NCBI GenBank assembly: GCA_002726335.1
Contig: PBSR01000105.1
Coordinates: forward strand, 1 to 17,644
Source of the DNA: Gemmatimonadaceae bacterium
GTDB taxonomy: Bacteria > Latescibacterota > UBA2968 > UBA8231
DNA length: 17,644 nucleotides
Reading direction: 5' to 3'
Both the position numbers and the translations under genes were made by a program. Below are positions 1-6,982 of this stretch, piece after piece. The notes below the pieces were generated by a model. It was given only the letters and a program-made list of their open reading frames with translations. It was not told the origin of the DNA and made no database searches. Within the stretch, counting starts at the first letter, position 1. Each line of letters starts with the position of its first letter.

Positions 1-371
1 AGGCCTTGGCGGTTGCTGACCACGGCGCGCACCCGAGCGTCGAGATCACCGCTGTGGCAACGCAACAGCAGATCGCCGAGGCAGTGTTCTTCCGACGTCG
101 CTAGGAGGACGAGATCCCGGCGTCCGCTGCGCCATATCTCCAACTGGTCGGCGTCGGGCACCTCGCCGCGCAGATCATCGATTAACCCCGCCGAGTCTGG
201 CATATCTGAGCCCGGCGCGCGAAACTCTGTCCGCATAAAGAAACGGTCTTGGTGGAGATCGACGAACTCGCCGTTGGCGACGATGTTGAGCCCGGCGCGA
301 TGCAACACGCCGGTGATCCGGTGAATGAGTCCGGTAGCGTCGGGACAGGCGATCCGCAGTATGTGGGTCAG
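1..371 (-). CDS. purU: Formyltetrahydrofolate deformylase PurU, N-terminal 123 codons (runs off window start)
   Basis: PurU hydrolyses 10-formyl-THF to THF and formate, supplying formate for purine synthesis and balancing one-carbon pools in the cytoplasm. The reverse strand is open from 371 to the window edge. It reads an ACT domain beginning ILRIACPDATGLIHRI, then NGEFVDLHQDRFFMRTEF, then the start of the formyltransferase domain LVLLATSEEHCLGDLLLR. All three blocks align closely with E. coli PurU as I remember it. No ATG, GTG or TTG lies in this frame within the preceding roughly 40 codons, and the next GTG would cut into the ACT domain. The likely start is therefore CTG at 371-369, which overlaps the phyH stop as CTGA, with GAGG four bases upstream. 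The rest of the catalytic domain lies outside the window. Family call is very secure; the start codon is inference. Confidence 0.93.
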   Translation of the reverse strand, partial: MTHILRIACPDATGLIHRITGVLHRAGLNIVANGEFVDLHQDRFFMRTEFRAPGSDMPDSAGLIDDLRGEVPDADQLEIWRSGRRDLVLLATSEEHCLGDLLLRCHSGDLDARVRAVVSNRQG

Positions 372-1237
372 TTGGCCTCGGCGGCGTGCTTGAAGGTTGA
401 AGTCTTGAGGTCGGTCTGTGTTTCGTAGATGGACCCGCCCTTCAGGGCGGTGGGCATAGCCAGCTGAACCGGCACGTCGGTGACCCGGGGACGGTTGCAG
501 GGATCACCCCGCAGATACCCGTTGCAGTAGCTGTCCCAGTCGCTGCCGAGCAGCGGCCAGGAGTCCTCGCAGCAGTACTGGAACAGCAACAGGCGACGGG
601 GCGTCGGCGAGCGATTCGGCAGCGAACCGTGCAGGACGCGCACATGGTGGATGGATATGCTTCCGGCGGGCAGTTCTACCTTCTCGGCAGTGCTGTCGTC
701 GAACTCTGGATCGGTGACGGCGCCGATGAAGTGGCCATCCTGATGATGATCGAGAATGGGCCCCCTGTGCGAACCCGGAATAACGAGGAGGCAACCGTTG
801 GCTTCCGTCATCTCGTCGATACAGACACCGACGGCGAGCAGGTCGTCATTGGTGTGCGGGTAGAAGGCCCAGTCCTGGTGCCACTCCACCGGACTGCCGG
901 ACTCAGCGCCCTTGATGTTGAGCTTGTTGCCGTTATATCGGATGCCCTGGGAGCCGACAAGCTCTGCGACGATGTCGAGCACCCTATCGTTGTGCAGGGC
1001 CCGCTTGTAAACTTCGTGCGATTGTACCGGGCTTTTCAGTCGGCGCAACTTGGGAAATTCAGGCGTGTGATCGGGTTCGAGGTCGAACACATCCGTGTGC
1101 TCGGTGACCTGGCGGGACTGCTCGACGAACTCGTCCGTCACACTCCCTAACTCAGCCACCTCGGTGGCACTGAAGACCCCTTCCACACCCAGGTAGCCCT
1201 TCACGCGATAGTGCTCGACCTGGTCCTTCGTCAGCAT
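368..1237 (-). CDS. Phytanoyl-CoA dioxygenase (PhyH) family Fe(II)/2-oxoglutarate oxygenase
   Basis: This 289-residue protein has the length and layout of bacterial PhyH-family oxygenases, which couple 2-oxoglutarate decarboxylation to hydroxylation of a small substrate. The Fe(II) facial triad is visible as H120-x-D122 (EWHQDWAFYPH) and H203 (VRVLHGSLPN). R214/R215 about eleven residues later is the expected 2-oxoglutarate carboxylate ligand. The ATG at 1237 is preceded by AAGGA with six bases of spacing. The gene lies 107 bp downstream of the enolase-superfamily gene and its TGA overlaps the putative purU start, so it is probably co-transcribed and translationally coupled with purU. The family is functionally broad (hydroxylation, demethylation, halogenation), so the substrate cannot be named. 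Its link to PurU suggests a reaction releasing a one-carbon unit, which is inference. Confidence 0.9.
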   Translation of the reverse strand: MLTKDQVEHYRVKGYLGVEGVFSATEVAELGSVTDEFVEQSRQVTEHTDVFDLEPDHTPEFPKLRRLKSPVQSHEVYKRALHNDRVLDIVAELVGSQGIRYNGNKLNIKGAESGSPVEWHQDWAFYPHTNDDLLAVGVCIDEMTEANGCLLVIPGSHRGPILDHHQDGHFIGAVTDPEFDDSTAEKVELPAGSISIHHVRVLHGSLPNRSPTPRRLLLFQYCCEDSWPLLGSDWDSYCNGYLRGDPCNRPRVTDVPVQLAMPTALKGGSIYETQTDLKTSTFKHAAEAN

Positions 1238-1294
1238 GTCTGTTCCTTCGGTTCTCTTAGCTGGGTGTCCGGTTGCCGCTGAATTGGAATATAA

Positions 1295-1323
1295 CCCCGC
1301 CTTCTGACGCCCGGAAGGTGGGG
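1295..1323 (-). terminator. Weak intrinsic-terminator-like hairpin between the dehydratase and phyH genes
   Basis: On the minus strand, downstream of the dehydratase stop, CCCC-a-CCTTC pairs with GAAGG-c-GGGG around a nine-base loop, followed by TTATATT. The stem has one A-C mismatch and the T-rich tail is short, so any termination is probably partial. It could tune phyH-purU expression relative to the genes upstream. Read as plus-strand RNA the mismatch becomes a G-U pair, but no U-run follows on that side. Confidence 0.3.
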
Positions 1324-1344
1324 CTCTATCAACGGGCAGCTTGG

Positions 1345-2532
1345 TCAGCGTGCCCAGGGGTAGTCGACGGGTGGATGCTTGAGCAGTTCCGCCTCTATCA
1401 GATCAGAACCCAACCCCGGCCGATCGGGCAGCCGCAGATGACCGTCGGTGATCTCGAAAGGATGGGTCATCAGGTCGTCGCGCCAGGGCGCATCGTCCAC
1501 ATCGAATTCCTGGATGTAGAAGTTGGGAATGGTGGCACAGACATTGGCCGACACGAGCGTGTTCATGGGACTGTGGCAGTTGTGCGGCGCGATCAGCGTG
1601 TCGTAGGCATGGGCGAAATCGCAGATCTTCTTGCCCATGGTGATGCCGTTCCAGGCCAGGTCCGGCATGATCACATCCTGGGCGTGCCGTTCCAGGAACG
1701 GGCGGTAGCCGTGCACTCCGTAGAGGCTCTCCCCCGTGCAGATCGGTGTCGTCGTTGAAGACCGGATGGTCTGCAGGGCATCAGCATCGAGGGTTTCCGT
1801 CTCGAGCCACATCAGGTCATGGGTCTCGAGGCTGCGGGCCAGCTTGATGGCGCCGCCCAACTTGAAGGTGAAGGCCACGTCCAGGGCGATGCCCACATCC
1901 GGACCCAAGGCCTCGCGGAAGGTGCCGATGACGGCGTCGGCGCAACGCAGAACCGCCGGCGGCGCGTCTCCGGCATGGGTTGAAAACGAGTTCCTGACGA
2001 AGCTTGTATCGGGGCGATCCTCGAGCTCGATGAGATTCGTCTTGATGGCGGTGTAGCCGCGCTCGAGCACGACCTCGGCGAGGCGCTTCAGATCGTCGGT
2101 TGTGCGCACGGGGGTCAGGCCGAGCCGTTCGGCGGCATGCTGGCGCGGCGCCGACCCGCAGTGGGACCAGTAGAGCCTCAGCTCGTCGCGCAGCTTGCCT
2201 CCCAGCAGTTGCCAGACAGGTGCGCCCAGAACCTTGCCACGGATATCCCACAGGGCCGAATCGATGCCGGACATGGCCTTCCAGGCGATGCCGCCGATAT
2301 GTCGCACCGAAGCTGCGGACAGCTCCCACCAGATGGCCTCGGCCTCCATGGGATCACGTCCGACCACCCACTCGGCGTAGCGCTCCACCGTGGCGGCCAC
2401 GGGACCAGGAGACCCCCAGTCGGTACAGTCACCCCAGCCGACGAGGCCGGGATCGCTGGTCTCCACCTTGACGAAGGTCCACGGCCGAAATCCGCCGTCG
2501 ACGATGAATGTCCTGATTGCCGTGATCTTCAT
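1345..2532 (-). CDS. Enolase-superfamily (mandelate racemase/muconate lactonizing type) acid-sugar dehydratase-like protein
   Basis: These enzymes abstract a proton alpha to a carboxylate using Mg2+; most relatives of this layout dehydrate or epimerise sugar acids. Counting from the ATG at 2532 (395 residues), the capping domain is followed by ALWDIRGKVLGAPVWQLLGG, the K-x-N strand GYTAIKTN, and metal ligands D218 (ALDVAF), E244 (WLETE) and E268 (CTGES). Then come D291 (MPDLAWNG), H317 (APHN) and E342 (IQEFD). The APHN histidine with a downstream QEF resembles the galactonate/gluconate dehydratase group, but this is not enough to name a substrate. A TTG at 2556 is in frame, but ATG 2532 matches the usual MKITAI-type N-terminus and forms a 4-bp ATGA overlap with the stop of the upstream TPR gene. 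There is no clear ribosome-binding site, so translation probably depends on coupling to that gene. Confidence 0.88.
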   Translation of the reverse strand: MKITAIRTFIVDGGFRPWTFVKVETSDPGLVGWGDCTDWGSPGPVAATVERYAEWVVGRDPMEAEAIWWELSAASVRHIGGIAWKAMSGIDSALWDIRGKVLGAPVWQLLGGKLRDELRLYWSHCGSAPRQHAAERLGLTPVRTTDDLKRLAEVVLERGYTAIKTNLIELEDRPDTSFVRNSFSTHAGDAPPAVLRCADAVIGTFREALGPDVGIALDVAFTFKLGGAIKLARSLETHDLMWLETETLDADALQTIRSSTTTPICTGESLYGVHGYRPFLERHAQDVIMPDLAWNGITMGKKICDFAHAYDTLIAPHNCHSPMNTLVSANVCATIPNFYIQEFDVDDAPWRDDLMTHPFEITDGHLRLPDRPGLGSDLIEAELLKHPPVDYPWAR

Positions 2533-4322
2533 GCTGGGATGTCCATCGGGGCGCAAAGAACCTCTGCGTGTTGTGCCATCAGAGAAGCTCGAGCAGCCTG
2601 GCTCACCTTCTCCAGATCCGGCTTTGCCCCGGCCTCCTGGAAGATCCGCCTGGCCTCGGTCAACGTCGTCCGGGCGTCGTCCGTCTCTTCGTCTGCGACC
2701 AGAACCAGCCCCATTTCATACAGGGCTTCGGCCAGGCTCACCGACTCACCGAACTCGCGATTGATCGCGATGCTGCGCTCCAGGCTCTTTCGGGCGTCTG
2801 CCAGGTCGCCGGCATCACGCTGCAGTCGTCCGATGAGCCGCAGGGCGTCCGCTTCCCCAAGAGCATCTCCCAGACGCCGGAAACCGCGTCTGGCGTGTGC
2901 CAGCGAATCTGCCGCTTCTACCACACGTCCCTTCCCGATCAGCGCCTCACCGCAGTTGAGGTGGATTTCCGGTTCATGTGCTGAATCACGAGTCTGCCGA
3001 CAGAGATCGAGGCTGCGCTCGTACAGCTCGAGTGCGTCGTCCCAACGTTCCTGGTCGGCCCGGATCATCCCCATGTTGCTGTAAGTGAGGATGGACTGAC
3101 TGGCGGACGAGTGCTTCTCGTCGGCTTTCAGCACCTGCTCGTAGAGTTCCCAGGCGCGATCGAACTCTCCGTGAACGGTGGACAGCGCTGCGAGATTATT
3201 GCGAGCGTTGGCTGCGTCTTTCGACTCACCATCGGGGAGAACGTCGAGCGCCTCTTGCCAGCGGGCCTCGGCCTGATCGTATCGCCCCCACTCAAAGTCG
3301 ACCGTGCCCCACGTCGTCAGACTTCGAGCTCTCAGCTCTGCGTCAGCCCCCGCCAACCGCTCGGTGACGATCCCGATGCAGCGTTCACAGGCACCGACAG
3401 CGGCGGCGAAGTTGCCCAGCCTTTTCTCGGTTCGACTCAGGTGATGCCAGGCGCCAGCCTCGTGCTCTGCGTTGTCGGCACCAGTGGCGAGATCCCGCAT
3501 CGATACGAACCGCTCGCGTGCCGTCTCGGTAACTCCGAGAGTGTAGTACGTGAGCCCGGATTCGCGGTACAGTGCCGTCAGAGAATCTGCGTCGATGGCC
3601 GAAACTCGGCAGGCTTCGATCGCCATGTCGTAAAGTCTGGCAGCCGAGCGCCAGTCATAAAGTTCGGCAGCTTGCCCGGCAGCAGTCCTCAGGTACGGGA
3701 TCGACTCTTCGTACTGCTCGGCGCCGTACAAGTGATACCCGAGAGCGGAGTGATCGACTCCCTGTTCTTCCCCTGGCGAGATCCCGATCGTTGCCGCAAC
3801 GGCTTGATGGTACTCACGGCGCAACTCCCAGGGAAGACCGGCGTAAAGCACCTCCCGAATCTTCGGATGGGCGAATTCGTAGACTCCGCCTCCTTCGCAT
3901 CCGGTGATCAGTCGGGAGCGCTTCTCCAGGCGGAACAGCGCGGTCATCAGCTGCATCCGCGGGAGCCCCGCGATGCTCTGCAACTGTTCGGCGGTAAACC
4001 TCTGCCCCGCTACCGCCGCTGTCTGCAGAAGTTCGCGGTCCTCGCGGCTCAGCTCGCCGATTCGGCGTGACACAAGACTCGACACACGTTCGGGAACTCC
4101 CTCTCCTTTGAGGTCCGGCTGGACCGTCCAGAGTCCCTCCTTCTCCCGCAGCACTCCCTGACGATGCAGCAATCGCAGAACCTCGACGGTGATCAGGGGA
4201 TTGCCCTGCGACTGAGAGAACAGGTAGTCGGCGAAGTCATCGCTGAAATCGGCTGCCGGGAACAGCGAATCGGCCAGTGCCTGCGTCTGTGACGCATCCA
4301 GACTCCCGACCCGCACCTCCAC
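2529..4322 (-). CDS. N-terminally truncated STAND/AAA-ATPase–TPR signalling protein (gene remnant)
   Basis: The 597-residue frame (GTG start at 4322) begins inside the nucleotide-binding domain. It has the post-Walker-B region, a GNPLITVEVLRLL sensor-like helix, a winged-helix segment (ERVSSLVSRRIGELSREDRELL) and then roughly nine or ten TPR repeats from about residue 180 to 580. Such proteins normally carry a kinase, cyclase or DNA-binding module plus Walker A and B before this point. The same frame stays open upstream to a TAA at 4467-4469 and reads family-like sequence (KLSLLRTYRPEE), but nothing earlier: the cspA terminator begins 80 bp away. The ATP-binding P-loop is therefore absent. 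A near-consensus promoter lies exactly at the open frame's edge, so a TPR-only product may still be made, and its stop overlaps the dehydratase start. The true start is uncertain. It may be a pseudogene or a re-used scaffold fragment. Confidence 0.72.
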   Translation of the reverse strand: MEVRVGSLDASQTQALADSLFPAADFSDDFADYLFSQSQGNPLITVEVLRLLHRQGVLREKEGLWTVQPDLKGEGVPERVSSLVSRRIGELSREDRELLQTAAVAGQRFTAEQLQSIAGLPRMQLMTALFRLEKRSRLITGCEGGGVYEFAHPKIREVLYAGLPWELRREYHQAVAATIGISPGEEQGVDHSALGYHLYGAEQYEESIPYLRTAAGQAAELYDWRSAARLYDMAIEACRVSAIDADSLTALYRESGLTYYTLGVTETARERFVSMRDLATGADNAEHEAGAWHHLSRTEKRLGNFAAAVGACERCIGIVTERLAGADAELRARSLTTWGTVDFEWGRYDQAEARWQEALDVLPDGESKDAANARNNLAALSTVHGEFDRAWELYEQVLKADEKHSSASQSILTYSNMGMIRADQERWDDALELYERSLDLCRQTRDSAHEPEIHLNCGEALIGKGRVVEAADSLAHARRGFRRLGDALGEADALRLIGRLQRDAGDLADARKSLERSIAINREFGESVSLAEALYEMGLVLVADEETDDARTTLTEARRIFQEAGAKPDLEKVSQAARASLMAQHAEVLCAPMDIPA

Positions 4323-4465
4323 CGGGCGCTGCTCCGTCTCGAACTCCTGCAGCAGACTCGTCAGAACGACAGCCGTCGATTCCTCGGGCCGGTACGTGCG
4401 CAGCAGCGACAGCTTCGTATCCTCTGTCGAGCTGATCTCGACTGGCGCAGACCAGTCACAATTGC

Positions 4466-4494
4466 ATTATAGGCTATCTGACTGCGATGTTCAA
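4466..4494 (-). promoter_or_regulatory. Sigma70-type promoter driving the TPR–dehydratase–phyH–purU genes
   Basis: Minus strand: -35 TTGAAC (4494-4489), a 17-base spacer, and a perfect -10 TATAAT (4471-4466). Transcription would start near 4459, at the upstream edge of the truncated TPR frame. No other candidate of this quality lies between the cspA terminator and the TPR gene. Confidence 0.65.
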
Positions 4495-4544
4495 TATTAG
4501 TGATACGCAGATCTCGGATCTCCTACGACACCGCCCGGTCCAGC

Positions 4545-4585
4545 TAAAGAAAAGCCCTGCCATCCGAAAGGATGACAGGGCTTTT
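4545..4585 (-). terminator. Rho-independent terminator of cspA
   Basis: A 10-bp stem, AAAAGCCCTG pairing with CAGGGCTTTT (4550-4559 with 4576-4585), is extended by five more pairs after one mismatch. On the plus-strand reading it is closed by a C(GAAA)G tetraloop. On the minus strand it is followed by TTTTCTTT. It sits 11 bp after the cspA stop and insulates cspA from the TPR gene's own promoter. Confidence 0.92.
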
Positions 4586-4596
4586 CAAGGGACAGC

Positions 4597-4803
4597 TTAC
4601 AGGGGCTGCACGCCTTCGGCGGCGGGACCCTTCTGACCCTGAACCAGATCGAACTCCACCTTCTGACCCTCGGCGAGGGACTTGAAGCCCTCACCGCGGA
4701 TGGCGGAGTGATGGACGAAAACGTCGCCGGAATCGGACTCGATAAAACCGAAGCCCTTGGCGTCGTTAAACCACTTGACGGTCCCAGTCTTGCGCTCAGA
4801 CAC
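4597..4803 (-). CDS. cspA: CspA-family cold-shock protein (68 aa)
   Basis: This is a single OB-fold nucleic-acid chaperone that melts RNA structure, acting in the cytoplasm on mRNAs during cold or stationary phase. It shows [15 protein letters not shown] (RNP1 KGFGFI), VFVHHSAI (RNP2) and the C-terminal [18 protein letters not shown], with the usual 65-70 residue length. The start is GTG at 4803, preceded by GGGAG with seven bases of spacing. The open frame continues upstream to 5004, but that extension has no family similarity and is probably 5' leader. Long leaders are typical of cold-regulated csp genes. It is transcribed alone, with a strong terminator. It is the only plainly complete ordinary gene in the 4.3-9.3 kb stretch. 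Confidence 0.95.
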   Translation of the reverse strand: MSERKTGTVKWFNDAKGFGFIESDSGDVFVHHSAIRGEGFKSLAEGQKVEFDLVQGQKGPAAEGVQPL

Positions 4804-5062
4804 GGCAATTCTCCCGTGTTTGGTGTGTGCGTTGGTTCGTCTTCTCACACCGGACTGCACTGAGCCAGAATGGGAGACAGCTGCCAACAGCATGATCGCG
4901 CGGCCGGCGTGGCACGCGCATAGATAAGTAAGATAATCAACAAACAGCAGTTGCGGAAGTGGAATATTCCTGGTCGACAGACAGTCCATGTCCTTGCGCT
5001 CCACTGTCTCTGGGACGTAAGCTTAGCCTGCTCTGTGGCGTACTATATATAGTGATCGCGCG
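4804..5062. promoter_or_regulatory. Divergent intergenic region between cspA and the sensor-kinase gene
   Basis: These 259 bp hold no convincing gene. They contain two perfect palindromes, GGAATATTCC (4961-4970) and ACTATATATAGT (5042-5053), and an AT-rich patch at 4921-4945. The ACTATATATAGT element could supply a -10 (TATATA) for the plus-strand kinase, with only a poor -35 (TTAGCC-like) upstream. The AT-rich patch is the likeliest place for the cspA promoter on the minus strand, but I could not fit a good -35/-10 pair. The roughly 120-base cspA-proximal segment is presumably its 5' leader. Confidence 0.45.
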
Positions 5063-5902
5063 TTGGGCTGCATTCCTCGTACACCCCGGTCTCGGATCTC
5101 ATTGCGTCTCGCCCTGTTCTGTCTGCTTCTGTTCTGTTCGACGCCGTGTTGGGCGCCGATACCGTATACACCCAGACGCCCCGACCCTGTTCTCGAATCC
5201 TGGCGCTGGCGCACCTATCCCGAGCTCAAGGGGCTGGGACTGCGCAGTATGGCTACCGACGGGCGGTCCATCTGGTTTGGTACAGATGTGGGCGTACACC
5301 GCTATGATGGTGTTGACTGGCACGCCTACACGACGACGGATGGCATCAACTCACCGCCGGTGAACAGCCTTTGTGTCGTTGACTCGAATCGTGCCTACGC
5401 CGGTACCGAATATGGCGTGTTCGCCTTCGACGGACGGGGCTGGGAACACGTATTCCCTCTCGATGACACATACCCCTGGCCTGTGGATGACATCCTCGCC
5501 GCCTCGGATGGATCCCTCTGGGTGGCGACGGCCTGGGGTGCCGTGCACCTCAGCGATGGCGCGCATATCGTGTACACCTCCGCAGACATGGCAACGGCAC
5601 TGCGGACGATCGATCCGCGTCTCCACGTCACAGTTGTGCCCGACAGTCTCCTGCGTGCCCAAGAATGGACCGAAGGCGCCGGCATCCGCGTCGTGAAGGG
5701 ATCCTTCATCGGTTTCCGGCGAGGGTGGGCACCCACACCGGTATGGGCGGTCGCCGAGGATGGTCCTGGCGCTCGCGCCGGCATCGAGGTGGGAGATCTC
5801 GTACTCGCCAGCGAAGGAAACCTGCCCAACTTGCCCCACCTGGTCCTCGACGCCCCCGGGTCCAGTTCAGCCGGCATCAGGCTACGCCGCCCCCGCACCT
5901 GA
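5063..5902 (+). CDS. Sensor-kinase piece 1: signal segment, propeller blades, PDZ start
   Basis: This 279-codon frame starts at TTG 5063, or alternatively TTG 5102; neither has a clear ribosome-binding site. It opens with a hydrophobic export segment (LRLALFCLLLFC, ending CWA). Residues 55-170 are reg_prop blades (SIWFGTDVGVHRYDG, GSLWVATAWGAV), and residues 230-279 begin a PDZ-like fold (GARAGIEVGDLVLA). The TGA at 5900 falls before the domain's last strand. The same frame continues directly afterwards with QEIDVDLVRG, the usual closing strand of such PDZ domains, so this is a fragment and not a natural C-terminus. If translated alone it would give a secreted periplasmic propeller/PDZ protein. 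Confidence 0.6.
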   Translation: MGCIPRTPRSRISLRLALFCLLLFCSTPCWAPIPYTPRRPDPVLESWRWRTYPELKGLGLRSMATDGRSIWFGTDVGVHRYDGVDWHAYTTTDGINSPPVNSLCVVDSNRAYAGTEYGVFAFDGRGWEHVFPLDDTYPWPVDDILAASDGSLWVATAWGAVHLSDGAHIVYTSADMATALRTIDPRLHVTVVPDSLLRAQEWTEGAGIRVVKGSFIGFRRGWAPTPVWAVAEDGPGARAGIEVGDLVLASEGNLPNLPHLVLDAPGSSSAGIRLRRPRT

Positions 5903-5923
5903 CAGGAGATCGATGTTGACCTT

Positions 5924-6982
5924 GTGCGTGGCAGCCCTTCGGGCAGCGTACGCGAGTTTCCCATATCCGACATCATGGAGGATAGGGAGGGCCGAATCTG
6001 GATGGCCCTTGAGAACGGTGACGGCATCGTACGTCTGGACAGCCGGGATGACAGGGGCGAGGCAACGTGGGACCTGCTCGACAGCACCAACGGTCTCGAG
6101 AGCTTCGGACGTCCGCGTCTCTGCCAGACGTCGGACGGTATCGTCTGGTTGATCAACAACAAAGGCGGCTCTGGAATCCAGTTCTTCGACGGCGAGCGCT
6201 GGCAGCGCACCGGCATAGCCGAGCACCTCGAGCCCGGCCAAGACATCAATACGGCAATCCTGGAGGCCTCGGACGGGTCACTGTGGATCGGCGGGCACAT
6301 GGGGCACGTACACAGCTACCGGAATGGACGGTGGCAGGTGTATGAGCGCCCCGCGATTCCGACTCCGCAGAGCCGGCTGCGCGACATCATCGAAGGCCCG
6401 GACGGGGCGTTGTGGTTCGCCGGGCTTGGCCAGGAGCCCGTGCGCCTTGACTATGGCACGACGAATTGGGCGTCCTATCTCGATCTACGGTATCACCTGC
6501 ACAGAGGTCCGCTGGCCTGGTTCACCAGCGGCGGCGATGTCATCAGCCTCGTTGGCGACGGGGGTCTACGCTATGGCGAGGCGGATGGGCTCATGGACAA
6601 TGCCGCCGCCGTCATCCTCGGGCCGCGCGATCGCCTGTGGGCCCTCGGTTCACATCACGAACAGGCAGCGACGGCTATTCTCGACGAGCAGACCGGGCGC
6701 TGGGAGCGTCAGATCCATCCCAAGCTGGCCAGAGAGGTCGATGCCAACGCGGCGTACCTGGCAGCGGACAAGTTCCTTGTGGCTCGGCGGCCTGAGCGTC
6801 AGCACGGAACGAGGCGAGCACGGGGGCGTGCTGCGGTATGCCGATGGCGAGTGGGAGCATCTCCTGCTGCCAGTCGACAACCTCTATGCCATCACACAGG
6901 TTCCCGACGGCCGGATCTGGATGGGGCCGCCCCTGCGCAACTACGACGGGACGAAGTGGGAGACGATCAGCCAGCCGCGTGA
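5924..6982 (+). CDS. Sensor-kinase piece 2: middle propeller blades
   Basis: This is in the same frame as piece 1, after the TGA, with GTG 5924 the first possible restart. Blade motifs continue (EGRIWMALENGDGIV, DGIVWLINNKGG, GSLWIGGHMGHV, GALWFAGLGQEPV) to about base 6775. After that the frame becomes arginine-rich nonsense up to a stop at 6980-6982, because an extra base near 6776 moves the coding frame. Only 5924-6775 is real coding sequence. It has no signal peptide or ribosome-binding site of its own. Confidence 0.55.
   Translation: MRGSPSGSVREFPISDIMEDREGRIWMALENGDGIVRLDSRDDRGEATWDLLDSTNGLESFGRPRLCQTSDGIVWLINNKGGSGIQFFDGERWQRTGIAEHLEPGQDINTAILEASDGSLWIGGHMGHVHSYRNGRWQVYERPAIPTPQSRLRDIIEGPDGALWFAGLGQEPVRLDYGTTNWASYLDLRYHLHRGPLAWFTSGGDVISLVGDGGLRYGEADGLMDNAAAVILGPRDRLWALGSHHEQAATAILDEQTGRWERQIHPKLAREVDANAAYLAADKFLVARRPERQHGTRRARGRAAVCRWRVGASPAASRQPLCHHTGSRRPDLDGAAPAQLRRDEVGDDQPAA

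Noticed and set aside
2533..2556. TTG start eight codons upstream for the enolase-superfamily gene
   Set aside because: ATG 2532 gives the standard family N-terminus and an ATGA overlap; no ribosome-binding site favours the TTG.
4921..4970. A cspA promoter in the AT-rich patch
   Set aside because: No -35/-10 pair with acceptable spacing could be fitted; left as a possible location only.
4804..5004. N-terminal extension of cspA (67 extra residues)
   Set aside because: The cold-shock family starts at the [11 protein letters not shown] region, a good GGGAG site precedes GTG 4803, and the extension resembles nothing; it is better read as 5' leader.
6324..6776. Coding in the third frame upstream of the kinase frameshift point
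   Set aside because: The sequence is Arg/Ser-rich and blade motifs in this interval lie in the second frame; real coding in the third frame begins near 6777.
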